Shown here piece after piece: positions 19,592 through 27,830 of a stretch of 64,000 nt of DNA. Source of the stretch: Vibrio sp. JC009 (GTDB taxonomy: Bacteria; Pseudomonadota; Gammaproteobacteria; Enterobacterales; Vibrionaceae); contig NZ_CP092107.1 in assembly GCF_029016485.1 (NCBI RefSeq), forward strand, positions 1,488,001-1,552,000. Reading direction: 5' to 3'. The position numbers and the translations under genes were made by a program. A model generated the notes under the pieces. It ran no database searches. It was not told the origin of the DNA and worked only from the letters and a program-made list of their open reading frames with translations. Within the stretch, counting starts at the first letter, position 1, and each line of letters opens with the position of its first letter.

Positions 19592-20771
19592 TTTTTTTGA
19601 CAGTAAATCGCCACTTTATGCCTGTGGCTTCAGGCCATTCTTTTTATTGACGGCGTTTTATGCGGTGATACTTGCTGTATATAACGTTTTGTTTAGCGGC
19701 CGGTTAATCTCAGACTTTCCCGGAGCTGCAGAAATCTGGTATCTGCATGAACTGGTATATGGCGTTGGTGGTGCATTAATCGCAGGATTTTTGTTAACGG
19801 CATTTCCGGCCTGGACTGATACTGAACGGGTTGATTCCGGACGTCTTATGTTACTGGTGAGTTTATGGGGCATAAGCCGGTTATTTGCTCTGGCGGTGAG
19901 CTATTTTGGCATGCTTCCTGTGACCCTGATTAACAGCGCATTTTTGCTGATGTTACTGGCGGTGTTGTTTCATCCGATTACCGACAAGAGGCAGCAGCGT
20001 CATCGGATATTCTATTATCAGCTTCTGCTTCTTTTTACTGTGACCTTAATCAGCTACTTCTTCCTTCTGAGCGACGGGTTGCAACAAGCTAAGCCATGGT
20101 TACAAGTCTGTGGCGGTATTTTTCTTATCATCGTTCTGACCATTCTGAGCCGGATGTCTATGGTTGTTGTAAATCATGCGCTGGAAAAGTATCAAGTGAC
20201 GGATGAAAGGTTTCTGGCAAGGCCACCAAGACGTAATTTTGCTATCTGGATCATTCTGGCTTTTCTGGCGGCTGACCTGTTTCTTCCTGGCAGCTCAGCT
20301 TCAGGCTGGCTGGCACTGGCCTGTGCGGCTGCGCTGCTAAATATTCTCAACGACTGGCATCTGCCTAAGGCGTGGCGCGATCTCTACTATCAGGCGCTTT
20401 ACCTTTTTTATCTGCTTATCGCAGGCGGCTTCGTTGCCATAGGAATAAATAACATTTCCGGCGCGGGTGATATTTATCATTCCGTCTACCTGCTGTTTAT
20501 CTGCGCAGCAGGCATTGCGGCTTTGGTGATTATGCTGGTGGTCGGGCAAAAGCACACAGGTTATACGCTCTCTTATCAAGGGCCAGTACTGCTGATGATT
20601 CTTTCCGTGCTGGGGCTGGCATTGGCTCTATCGGGGCCGGTGGCCGGACTCTATTCACTGAAAATGGAGCAGTCGCTTATAGCGGTGTTTATATCGCTCA
20701 GCTTTTTGCTTTATTTGCGTTTTTTCTGGAGCAGATATCACCGTCGCCGGGTCGACGGTAAGCAAGGGTAA
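19575..20771 (+). CDS. nnrS: NnrS family membrane protein
   Basis: This 398-residue polytopic protein has about 12 hydrophobic helices. It starts at the ATG at 19575 (GAAGGT upstream), inside the end of the ATPase gene. The NnrS signature GFRPFFLL is near residue 20, and conserved His residues occur in the helices (WYLHELVYG; VVNHALEKY). NnrS proteins are haem- and copper-containing inner membrane proteins that relieve nitric oxide stress, including damage by dinitrosyl-iron complexes. Its placement with Fur- and DNR-type boxes fits a role at the iron-NO interface. Confidence 0.87.
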   Translation: MNMAVSFFDSKSPLYACGFRPFFLLTAFYAVILAVYNVLFSGRLISDFPGAAEIWYLHELVYGVGGALIAGFLLTAFPAWTDTERVDSGRLMLLVSLWGISRLFALAVSYFGMLPVTLINSAFLLMLLAVLFHPITDKRQQRHRIFYYQLLLLFTVTLISYFFLLSDGLQQAKPWLQVCGGIFLIIVLTILSRMSMVVVNHALEKYQVTDERFLARPPRRNFAIWIILAFLAADLFLPGSSASGWLALACAAALLNILNDWHLPKAWRDLYYQALYLFYLLIAGGFVAIGINNISGAGDIYHSVYLLFICAAGIAALVIMLVVGQKHTGYTLSYQGPVLLMILSVLGLALALSGPVAGLYSLKMEQSLIAVFISLSFLLYLRFFWSRYHRRRVDGKQG

Positions 20772-20852
20772 ATCGGGTTATAGGTTAACCGGACAATAAT
20801 AACGATAAAGAAAATGATGGAAAACGAATAAATCAAAACTACGGAGTTAAAC

Positions 20853-21770
20853 ATGAAAAAATTGATTATCGCTTCTGCTGTTGTTTCTGCATTGGCTTTT
20901 AATGCTTATGCTGCAGAAGAAACAAGCCAAAAGGCAAAACAGATGAAAATGCCTGCCGGGCCTGTTCACGGTTCCACTGGTATGGTTTTCCCCGAAGGAA
21001 AGCTGGCAACCAACCTTAAAACGGTTTTTGTGGAAAAGAGTGATCTTTATAGTGGCAACGACACTATTACCAATAGCGCTAACAAAGAGATGACGTCATT
21101 AAAAAGCAACGCAATTATCCGCTATGGTTTAGGTTCAAATTTTGATGTGCGTATGCTTGTTCCCTATGTAGATAAATCTATGTCAACCAAGATGGCGGAC
21201 TACGATAATTCCGGGCTTGGGGATGTTCGGGTACTTGCCAGATACCAGCTTACCTCTCCGGCACTGGGTGACAGCTTTTTCAGTACAGTTGGTATCGGTG
21301 TAGAACTGCCAACGGGCTCAACGGATAAAGATAACCTATCTGATGGCTTGCAAAATGGTGACGGATCTACGGATCCTATTATTGAAGTTGGTATCACCAA
21401 GCCACTGCCTAACTCTCGTATAGATTTTTCTGCGATGTATATCTTTAATCAGGAAGGCGACAACAACTATGAGAAAGGTGACCAACTGACATATAACTTA
21501 GGTTATAGCTATCTGGTTCATCCTAAGTTTATGCCATCTATTGAACTGAACGGTACATTAGCTGATGAAAACGTTAAGAATGGCACTGAAGCCGTCAACT
21601 CCGGTGGTCATGAGATCTTCCTGACACCAGGTTTCAGTTCAGGTATTACCAAGAAGTTTAAACTGTTTGCCGGTGTCGGTATTCCTGTATACCGCGATTA
21701 TAATGACAGTACAGCCGGTACATTAGGCACAGATTACCGTGTTACAACTAAGCTTAGCTACGCTTGGTAA
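20853..21770 (+). CDS. Outer membrane beta-barrel protein, Phenol_MetA_deg-like
   Basis: This 305-residue protein has a Sec signal peptide (cleavage after AYA) and alternating amphipathic strands ending in an aromatic residue (LSYAW), as in outer membrane barrels. The pattern (GLGSNFDVRMLVPYV, GLGDVRVLARYQL, VGIGVELPTGS) resembles the 'MetA pathway of phenol degradation' family of putative outer membrane channels. A short KMKMPAGPVHGST segment with Met and His follows the signal peptide. It lies 81 bp after nnrS and before a terminator, so it probably ends the transporter/NnrS operon. It may supply the outer membrane route for the same substrate (inference). Confidence 0.75.
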   Translation: MKKLIIASAVVSALAFNAYAAEETSQKAKQMKMPAGPVHGSTGMVFPEGKLATNLKTVFVEKSDLYSGNDTITNSANKEMTSLKSNAIIRYGLGSNFDVRMLVPYVDKSMSTKMADYDNSGLGDVRVLARYQLTSPALGDSFFSTVGIGVELPTGSTDKDNLSDGLQNGDGSTDPIIEVGITKPLPNSRIDFSAMYIFNQEGDNNYEKGDQLTYNLGYSYLVHPKFMPSIELNGTLADENVKNGTEAVNSGGHEIFLTPGFSSGITKKFKLFAGVGIPVYRDYNDSTAGTLGTDYRVTTKLSYAW

Positions 21771-21792
21771 AACGTCTTAGGTTCTGACTTAC

Positions 21793-21823
21793 AGCCTGCT
21801 TTCTGTATTCTGGAAAGTAGGCT
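21793..21823 (+). terminator. Terminator after the outer membrane gene
   Basis: An 11-bp stem (AGCCTGCTTTC with GAAAGTAGGCT, one G-T pair) is followed by TCGTTTTTT. Confidence 0.8.
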
Positions 21824-21900
21824 TCGTTTTTTATGCGCAAGAGCATAATGGTCTCTTTGTCAGTTGCATATATAGATAGGAATGATTATTATTTGTACTC

Positions 21901-22635
21901 ATGCATTATGCCCTGAATATACCGCTTGATAATAATCAAGCTAAGGAAGATCGGTTGTCTGGCTCCATTATTTCTCTGCTGAATGAAAAGCAGAAACAAC
22001 AGTTATTCTCGACGAGAAAAGAGATTTTCTGTGCTGCCGGGCATTCGTTGTTTAGTCGTGGTGACCGGGCTGAACATATGTATCTGATTGAAAAAGGGAA
22101 GGTTTCACTCTATCGCCTGATGCCAAGTGGTGATGAAAAACTGTTTAAGGTTTTTCTTGCCGGCGGTGCCATTGCCGAAATGGCGATGTTTATGTCTCCC
22201 CTGGAATATCCGATGAGTGCCCGTGTTGAGCAGGATTCTGTGCTTTGGGAGTTTAGCCATGATGATGTGGTTAGTCTGGTTAGTCAGTCACCCGATCTTT
22301 CGTTAAAGGTGATGGAGCATATGAGTAACAGTGTTCACAAGCTAATGAATACCCTAAATATCCTGACTCAGCTAAATGCTAACCAAAGGCTGGTAATGAA
22401 ACTGGCTGAAATATATCGTGAGCAATTACCGCAAGAGAACAAGCTTTGCCTGCCGGTAACGAAAAGGCTGCTGGCCTCTCAATTGGGTATGAAGCCTGAA
22501 ACCCTGTCCAGGGTGATAAAAAAGCTGAAAACTGAAGGCCATATAGCCGAGAGCGGTCATCACCTGGCTCTGATTGATATTCCCTCTTTATGCAAGTCAG
22601 TTGATCTTACCCCGGATATTTTTGCTGCATCCTGA
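21901..22635 (+). CDS. Crp/Fnr family regulator, DNR/NnrR type
   Basis: This is a cyclic-nucleotide-binding-fold regulator with a C-terminal winged helix (VTKRLLASQLGMKPETLSRVIKKL). It lacks the N-terminal Cys cluster of FNR, so it should not carry a 4Fe-4S cluster; the DNR/NnrR type senses NO through haem or related means. The ATG at 21901 has no ribosome site. An in-frame TTG at 21955 has AAGGAAG just upstream and would give 226 residues, a normal length. A TTGAT-N4-ATCAA box (21926-21939) would then lie in the leader, suggesting autoregulation. It lies between nnrS and the four-gene cluster it may control. Confidence 0.85.
   Translation: MHYALNIPLDNNQAKEDRLSGSIISLLNEKQKQQLFSTRKEIFCAAGHSLFSRGDRAEHMYLIEKGKVSLYRLMPSGDEKLFKVFLAGGAIAEMAMFMSPLEYPMSARVEQDSVLWEFSHDDVVSLVSQSPDLSLKVMEHMSNSVHKLMNTLNILTQLNANQRLVMKLAEIYREQLPQENKLCLPVTKRLLASQLGMKPETLSRVIKKLKTEGHIAESGHHLALIDIPSLCKSVDLTPDIFAAS
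21926..21939. promoter_or_regulatory. FNR/DNR-type box at the 5' end of the regulator gene
   Basis: TTGATAATAATCAA matches TTGAT-N4-ATCAA. It lies inside the gene if the ATG at 21901 is used, but upstream of the alternative TTG start at 21955. Confidence 0.5.
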
Positions 22636-22758
22636 CATAGCGGCAAATATCCCAATATCCCCCCTCTATAGCGGTGACTGGACTTGAGTTGTCGCCCGTA
22701 TTTCTGATCTAATTACAAAAATTTTAACGCAGCTATTAGCGATTTTGACAAGCAAGGA

Positions 22759-22785
22759 TGAACAGATAATTGCTGGGATTGGTAT
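22759..22785 (+). repeat. 27-nt dispersed repeat, copy 1
   Basis: The 27 nt beginning TGAACAGATAATTGC and ending GGGATTGGTAT occur again, exactly, in inverted orientation at 28930-28956. This copy lies immediately upstream of the FNR/DNR-type box at 22798. Confidence 0.85.
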
Positions 22786-22797
22786 AAATATATGTGG

Positions 22798-22811
22798 TTG
22801 ACAATAATCAA
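22798..22811. promoter_or_regulatory. FNR/DNR-type box of the four-gene cluster
   Basis: TTGACAATAATCAA matches TTGAT-N4-ATCAA with one change and lies 101 bp before the GTPase gene. A CRP-like palindrome, TGTGAT-N5-ATCACA, is at 22856-22872, but its spacer is one base too long for a standard CRP site. Confidence 0.65.
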
Positions 22812-22911
22812 GCACCTCCTTGTTACTAATCGGTAATAATTCTCAATAACATTTTTGTGATATGAAATCACAGGCTATTACTTGAAATAGTTGTCTGGAG
22901 CTAAGAATAAA

Positions 22912-23607
22912 ATGAGATTTATAACCATAGCAGGGCCTCCTTCGTCAGGAAAAACAATGGTGCTTATCCATCTGATAAAGCTCCTGCAAAAAGACAGTAT
23001 TAATGTTGCTGTTGGCAAAATTGATTGTCATCAGACGTCAGATGGCAAGTTATTTAAAGAGAAATTAGACATTCCTGTTGTCGTTGGCATAAGCGATTAC
23101 GTCTGTCCGGACCACTATGGTGCGGTGAACGCAGAAGAAATCTTCCGCTTTGGCCGGTTGCATCATGTGGACATGACAATGGTAGAAACTGCCGGGCTAT
23201 GTCACCGGTGCGCTCCAGCGATAAAAGACTGCCTGGCAATCGCAGTGGTGGATTGTGTTAGTGGTATTGATACTCCGCAAAAAATCGGACCCATGTTAAC
23301 GACGGCAGACGTCGTTGTTATTACCAAAGGAGATATGGTTTCTCAGGCCGAAAGGGAAGTGTTCAGGAGCAATGTTTTAGAGGTCAATCCGACAGCAAAA
23401 GCCATTGAGCTTAATGGATTAACCGGTATGGGGGCGTTAAGTCTAAAAAGGCTGGTTCTGGACGCTAAATCTACTCAGTCCTTAAGTGGCATGGAGCTAA
23501 GGCATGATATGCCTTCTGCAGTGTGTTCTTACTGTGAAGGTGAAACAAGGTTGGGTCTTGAATATCAGATGGGGAATGTCATCAAGATGGATGTGCAAGA
23601 AGTATGA
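22912..23607 (+). CDS. HypB-like P-loop GTPase with CxxC motifs
   Basis: This 231-residue SIMIBI-class nucleotide-binding protein resembles HypB/UreG/CobW metallochaperones. It has Walker A GPPSSGKT (8-15), a switch-type KIDCHQTSDG (36-45), VETAGLCHRC (91-100), base-recognition TKGD (138-141) and a C-terminal CSYC (205-208). Ten Cys residues in total, with two CxxC pairs, suggest metal or Fe-S handling. No hydrogenase or urease genes are nearby. It starts at the ATG at 22912 (GGAG at 22897); an in-frame TTG at 22891 is possible. Its TGA overlaps the next ATG. It is the first gene of a four-gene cluster of unknown function. Confidence 0.78.
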   Translation: MRFITIAGPPSSGKTMVLIHLIKLLQKDSINVAVGKIDCHQTSDGKLFKEKLDIPVVVGISDYVCPDHYGAVNAEEIFRFGRLHHVDMTMVETAGLCHRCAPAIKDCLAIAVVDCVSGIDTPQKIGPMLTTADVVVITKGDMVSQAEREVFRSNVLEVNPTAKAIELNGLTGMGALSLKRLVLDAKSTQSLSGMELRHDMPSAVCSYCEGETRLGLEYQMGNVIKMDVQEV

Positions 23608-24383
23608 ATATAGAAGAAATTAAAATCATATCCGGACATGACAAAAGTGGTAACAGAGAAGCCGTTGATGAGCTGGTTATCAGAAGAGGGGACGTTATTA
23701 TTCTGGCCGGTCCGACCGGTTCAGGAAAAAGTCTGCTTCTTTCTGATCTTGAACAGCTGGCTAATGGTGATTCCCCTTCTGGAAGACAGGTACTAGTGAA
23801 TGGTGAGCAGATCGACCCGCTGGATGTGCAGATAACCGCGTCACTTTCACAAAATATGCATTTTATGATGGATTTAGATGTAGGCAGTTTTATTCGTCTG
23901 CATGCAAAAAGCCGGAATATAAAAGATGAAGCGATAACTGAAAAGATTTTGGATTTGGCAAACAGCTTAGCCGGTGAGCCTTTGTCTGCCCGTTCCAATC
24001 TGACCTCATTAAGTGGCGGGCAATCACGGGCTCTGATGATTGCAGATACTGCGCTTATAAGCAATGCACCTATTGTGCTGGTGGATGAAATCGAGAATGC
24101 AGGGATAAATAAAACCAAAGGGATAGAAATTTTGGCATCTGAAGGAAAAATGGTGCTGATCGCGTCTCATGATCCAAACCTGATAATAACCGCTCAGAAA
24201 AGGGTCATTATGAAAAACGGCTCTATGTCGAAACTTATTATATCTGATGACACAGAGCGGGAACACTTAAAATACTTTCTGAAAATGGACGGAATTATTG
24301 AAGAGTTCAGAGAAAACCTCAGACATGGAAATAAGCTGGATAAAAACACGCTTAAGTTTTTACAAGAAAATATAGGTGCATAA
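23604..24383 (+). CDS. ABC-type ATPase without a membrane partner
   Basis: This 259-residue ABC ATPase has Walker A GPTGSGKS (36-43), signature LSGGQSRAL, Walker B IVLVDEIENAG and switch His in IASHDPN. The Walker B Asp is followed by the catalytic Glu (VDEIE) but not by the usual DEPT. The last 50 residues are a charged extension. No permease is encoded in the cluster, so it may act in the cytoplasm, as SufC or some chaperone ATPases do. It overlaps the GTPase stop (ATGA). Confidence 0.78.
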   Translation: MNIEEIKIISGHDKSGNREAVDELVIRRGDVIILAGPTGSGKSLLLSDLEQLANGDSPSGRQVLVNGEQIDPLDVQITASLSQNMHFMMDLDVGSFIRLHAKSRNIKDEAITEKILDLANSLAGEPLSARSNLTSLSGGQSRALMIADTALISNAPIVLVDEIENAGINKTKGIEILASEGKMVLIASHDPNLIITAQKRVIMKNGSMSKLIISDDTEREHLKYFLKMDGIIEEFRENLRHGNKLDKNTLKFLQENIGA

Positions 24384-24384
24384 T

Positions 24385-25233
24385 ATGCAAAAGAATCAGA
24401 TTTATATTTCTATACCAGTTAATGCTGCAAGGGGCGTATTAATTAAGGCTAAAGAACTCTGTCCAGATTCTGAAGTATTTAATTCAAGAAAAAAATACTA
24501 TTCGGATGACCTAATGTATCTGGAAAAAATCAAAGCAGGAAAGCTTGATGAGGTTCCCGATATCCTGGTCACTATTCGTCCGGAATTTCGTTGGCAGAAA
24601 GATCAGATTATTAATAGCCAGGCGCTTGATGATGAGTATCAGTATGATATCGATAGTGAACTGAAGGTGAAAAATATTCTCGATGACAACTGGATTTTAA
24701 AGCCTGTTTTTATTATGCCTCTGGTTATTTTTTATAACAAAGATATCGAAAATCCACCTGAGTCCTGGAGTGATCTGCTTGATGAACGTTTTAAAGGCAA
24801 GATCGCTACCACAGATGAGGCGACGCCTCCAGCAGCCTTGCTAAAACGCTTCTTTAAACAGACGAAAGGCGAAGAAGGGGAAGCGTTTGTAGAAAACAGT
24901 GTTAACTACATAGGGCTGCCTATTGATGTTAACAGAGCGGTGTCACGCAAAGAGTATGATATCGGAATTATGCCGCTCTCGTTTGCTATGTTCTCAAAGG
25001 ATAATGCAACCGGAATCTGCTGGCCAAAAGAGGGAGCGCTGTATCTTACCCAGGTTATGCTGATGAAAAAAGGCTATACGGAAGACAGCAAAAAAATAGC
25101 GGATTATCTGGTGTCCTATGAAGCGCAAAAAATGTTTAGCGAAGGTGCCAGTTTTATTCCTGTGAGGCCGGATATCGAAGTGCCAAAACTATATGCTGAA
25201 AATAACCAGAGCCTTCTTAGCTTATCTGAATAA
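24385..25233 (+). CDS. Binding-protein-like protein without signal peptide
   Basis: This 282-residue protein resembles the periplasmic binding proteins of Fe3+/polyamine ABC transporters (WILKPVFIMPLVIFYNKDI, PPESWSDLLDERFKGKIATT, and a C-terminal DYLVSYEAQKMFSEGASFIP). The N-terminus MQKNQIYISIPVNAARGV has no Sec, Tat or lipoprotein signal. The ATG at 24385 follows AGGTG; an in-frame ATG at 24376 would add three residues. A cytoplasmic binding-protein fold beside an ABC ATPase and a GTPase but no permease is unusual. It may bind a metal or small ligand inside the cell (inference). Confidence 0.75.
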   Translation: MQKNQIYISIPVNAARGVLIKAKELCPDSEVFNSRKKYYSDDLMYLEKIKAGKLDEVPDILVTIRPEFRWQKDQIINSQALDDEYQYDIDSELKVKNILDDNWILKPVFIMPLVIFYNKDIENPPESWSDLLDERFKGKIATTDEATPPAALLKRFFKQTKGEEGEAFVENSVNYIGLPIDVNRAVSRKEYDIGIMPLSFAMFSKDNATGICWPKEGALYLTQVMLMKKGYTEDSKKIADYLVSYEAQKMFSEGASFIPVRPDIEVPKLYAENNQSLLSLSE

Positions 25234-25258
25234 CTGAAAACTATTTCCGGAGAGAAAA

Positions 25259-26284
25259 ATGCAACAAGAATGGATAAAAATCAGAGACAGTTTCAAAGTT
25301 AAGGATGTGAGAACATTGCGGGGCAATTTCTTACCTTCTTTATTAAAACAGGCGCAAAGAATTAGTGAGGGTGAAGGATTATGCGTCGTACAGAGCTTCG
25401 AACCAATTCCGCTCTATTCAGCGCTGGAAGATCTGGGGTTTGAAAACTATACGGATAAAGTTGCTGATGATGAATACAGGGCTTATTTTTATCGCCGAAG
25501 TGTAAAGGAAGCGACCTACCCGGAGGGATTAGACGTGCCTCTAAAGCCAACGGCTATTGTTAACTTCAACCATGTGAGCAATAAGTTAGCTGATGTTGTG
25601 GTTAATTTCTGGGATCTTATCTGGGGGCGGGAAGATACGGCAATTGATATGAGAACCCGCCTTTTGCTCTCTCTTGCGAATGGTGTTGGTGCCGGCCGTA
25701 TGCGACAGGCCACCCGGGAGCTAATTAAGGCTTATTCACTGGGCGTAACCGTGCAAGAGTTTGATGAGTTGTTTGAGATGTTTGCCTGGAATCAGGGGGC
25801 AGGTTATTTTGCCTCAGAGATTAGCCCCTCTTCGCTGTTTGCAGCCTATAAGCTGATAAAAATGCAGGAAGAAAAAGGGATGGAACGCAGTGAGGTTGTC
25901 CGGGATCTGATGGATAAATTCGGTGAAGATAACCCGGATGTCAGTACTTTCTATAAGATCCCAAAGTCAAAAAACAGTGTAAAAAAGAGTGAACCTGTTT
26001 TATCGAGCGAAGATGAAATCTTTGCTGAGCATGCTAAAGAGCAATCCGTTCCGGAGATAAAGCAGGTAAAAGCGGAAGATAAAATCGCAGACGTTATCAC
26101 TCAGTATCCGTTTCTTAAAGAGATACTGATAGCCAGGAATAAACTGTTTGCTAACCTGAACAATCCGGTTGCGTTCCGGACCGTTGGTAAGTTCGCACGC
26201 CTTTCCGACGTTGCCAGGGTGTCCGGGGATGATGTTAATGAGCTTCTCGCTTTTATCAATCAGCAAATAGAGGTAAACAGTTAA
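25259..26284 (+). CDS. DUF2249-like / carboxymuconolactone decarboxylase-like / DUF1858-like fusion
   Basis: This 341-residue soluble protein has three parts. Residues 1-85 resemble DUF2249 (GEGLCVVQSFEPIPLYSALEDLGFE). Residues about 90-225 look like an AhpD/carboxymuconolactone decarboxylase helical domain (RLLLSLANGVGAGRMRQATRELIKAY) but lack the CxxC redox pair. Residues about 265-338 resemble DUF1858 (DVITQYPFLKEILI, then LNNPVAFRTVGKFARLSDVA). DUF2249 and DUF1858 modules commonly occur near NO, hybrid-cluster or anaerobic respiratory genes. It is the last gene of the cluster, 25 nt after the previous stop. The function is unknown. Confidence 0.7.
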   Translation: MQQEWIKIRDSFKVKDVRTLRGNFLPSLLKQAQRISEGEGLCVVQSFEPIPLYSALEDLGFENYTDKVADDEYRAYFYRRSVKEATYPEGLDVPLKPTAIVNFNHVSNKLADVVVNFWDLIWGREDTAIDMRTRLLLSLANGVGAGRMRQATRELIKAYSLGVTVQEFDELFEMFAWNQGAGYFASEISPSSLFAAYKLIKMQEEKGMERSEVVRDLMDKFGEDNPDVSTFYKIPKSKNSVKKSEPVLSSEDEIFAEHAKEQSVPEIKQVKAEDKIADVITQYPFLKEILIARNKLFANLNNPVAFRTVGKFARLSDVARVSGDDVNELLAFINQQIEVNS

Positions 26285-26352
26285 GCACAATTGATGCAGC
26301 CGGCGATGCAGCCGGCAGATCTTAGTCTTGCCACGCAAAGCCTTAAACTGAA

Positions 26353-27315
26353 TCAGAACCTAAAGCTGACTCCCACAGCGGCAAGTGCATTTTCTTTGTC
26401 ATAGAAGTCGATGTTTGAATCTGACTGGCTGTAACTTACCAGTGTACTCAGACCAAGACTATCCCAGCCCATCAGGCCTGAATAGTTGTAGGAAAGCACC
26501 GCTTTCAGCTCTTCATCTTTCTGAATTTCGTTGAAAATCGGATTCGTTTGGTCATGTTCACTTTCAGCGTAACCCAGAGTTAATACATAAGTGTGTTTAC
26601 CCCTGAGCATAAAACGCAGTTCGCCACCGTATTTGGTGTAGGACATGGCGTTACCATCAGCGGAATAGTCTTCCATCAGAACCGCCGGATGAATCATAAA
26701 TCCGGGAGCAACAAACAGAGTGCCGTTTAGCTTGGCATGTAAGCCGTCACCGCCCCGTTTTAGCTGGCTCTGATAGGAGCTATAGCTTGTTGAGCCGGAA
26801 AGTTCATCGTCAATCTCTCTGGTGAAATAGGCGATATCAGCCGTCAGACCGGTGTTGAGCATGTTTTTATAGCGCAGACGGTAGGCGTCACCGGTCACAT
26901 CGGTCTCATCCCTTTCGCTACCGGTTACATAGGGATCGGCAAAGGTTTCCCTTTCCATAATGGTTGGAAGGTAGGAAAAGGCGATACTGGAGTTCTGCCC
27001 TACAGCTCGTTTGTAGCCAGCTTCCAGAGCCAGTACACCTGAGACGATATCGGATTTAGCCGTCCCGATAAAAATCTGATTGTCGGAAAAGGTGTACCTT
27101 AGCTGACCTAAAGCCAGCGGAACAAAATTCGACTCTGATCCACCGGGGCTGTTCAGCTCTCCTTCCTTTGTTTTGTTGTCAGTATCGAAGTTGCTCTTGC
27201 CTGAGCTGTATCCGGCCATAACGGAGAGTTCACCGCTAAGCCCCTGTTGTTCCATATTGGCAAAGCACTGAAGGCTTACCAGCATAGCAGCAGTAGATAG
27301 AAGGATTGTTTTCAT
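26353..27315 (-). CDS. DUF2860-like outer membrane beta-barrel protein
   Basis: This 320-residue protein has a signal peptide (MKTILLSTAAMLVSLQCFA) and amphipathic beta strands to the C-terminal Phe (VGVSFRF), typical of outer membrane barrels. The general pattern fits the Vibrio-associated DUF2860 family. It is a single gene convergent with the four-gene cluster. The ligand or pore function is unknown. Confidence 0.72.
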   Translation of the reverse strand: MKTILLSTAAMLVSLQCFANMEQQGLSGELSVMAGYSSGKSNFDTDNKTKEGELNSPGGSESNFVPLALGQLRYTFSDNQIFIGTAKSDIVSGVLALEAGYKRAVGQNSSIAFSYLPTIMERETFADPYVTGSERDETDVTGDAYRLRYKNMLNTGLTADIAYFTREIDDELSGSTSYSSYQSQLKRGGDGLHAKLNGTLFVAPGFMIHPAVLMEDYSADGNAMSYTKYGGELRFMLRGKHTYVLTLGYAESEHDQTNPIFNEIQKDEELKAVLSYNYSGLMGWDSLGLSTLVSYSQSDSNIDFYDKENALAAVGVSFRF

Positions 27316-27432
27316 TTTTGTGTTTATTATTAGCCATATATAAAGATTATATTATACACCTGTAATATAAATTTATCGTTTTTTATATGGTAATAAAGAT
27401 GCCGATTTTGAATATCAGCGAAGGTGAGAAGG

Positions 27433-27687
27433 TTACAGTTCCTTATTGGAAGGGGCGCAGCCAACATACTGCATCAGTAAATAGATGCTTTCTTCATGCA
27501 GAGCGACTTTTCTGAACAGGTCTGCGAATATCTCATCACCACCAAAGCAGGTCCGGATGTACTTATTGATTTCATCACTCTGGTAGCCTTCCACATACAT
27601 AGTGCGCACCCAATGATACTCAACGGCATCAGGGTTAGAGATCGTTGCTTCGCTTAGCGTTGTCGGAGTTTGCACTGTTTTATCCAT
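27433..27687 (-). CDS. Hypothetical small protein
   Basis: This 84-residue soluble protein has two Cys and the motif YHWVRTMYVEGYQSDEINKY. It has no signal peptide or membrane helix. It has its own upstream region, divergent from the first DUF3316-like gene. I do not recognise the family; composition and a full ORF of this length support coding. Confidence 0.6.
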   Translation of the reverse strand: MDKTVQTPTTLSEATISNPDAVEYHWVRTMYVEGYQSDEINKYIRTCFGGDEIFADLFRKVALHEESIYLLMQYVGCAPSNKEL

Positions 27688-27830
27688 CTGACCGGGTGAC
27701 TGGCTGAATTAGAGCAAAAAATCATTAAAGAAAAATGACAATAATTTACAGGAAGTTGATAAAGGGCGGCGAGGTGCGATGAGAAGATGGCGCTGTTCTA
27801 CCTGTTTTCTCATCTTTCAGCGAGGTTACC

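Noticed and set aside
22856..22872. TGTGA/TCACA palindrome as a standard CRP site before the four-gene cluster
   Set aside because: The spacer is one base longer than the CRP consensus; kept only as a weak note under the FNR/DNR-type box.
23582..24118. 178-residue minus-strand frame opposite the ABC ATPase
   Set aside because: The plus-strand ATPase has all ABC motifs and coupled start; the opposite frame is low-complexity Ser/Arg/Leu and is a shadow.
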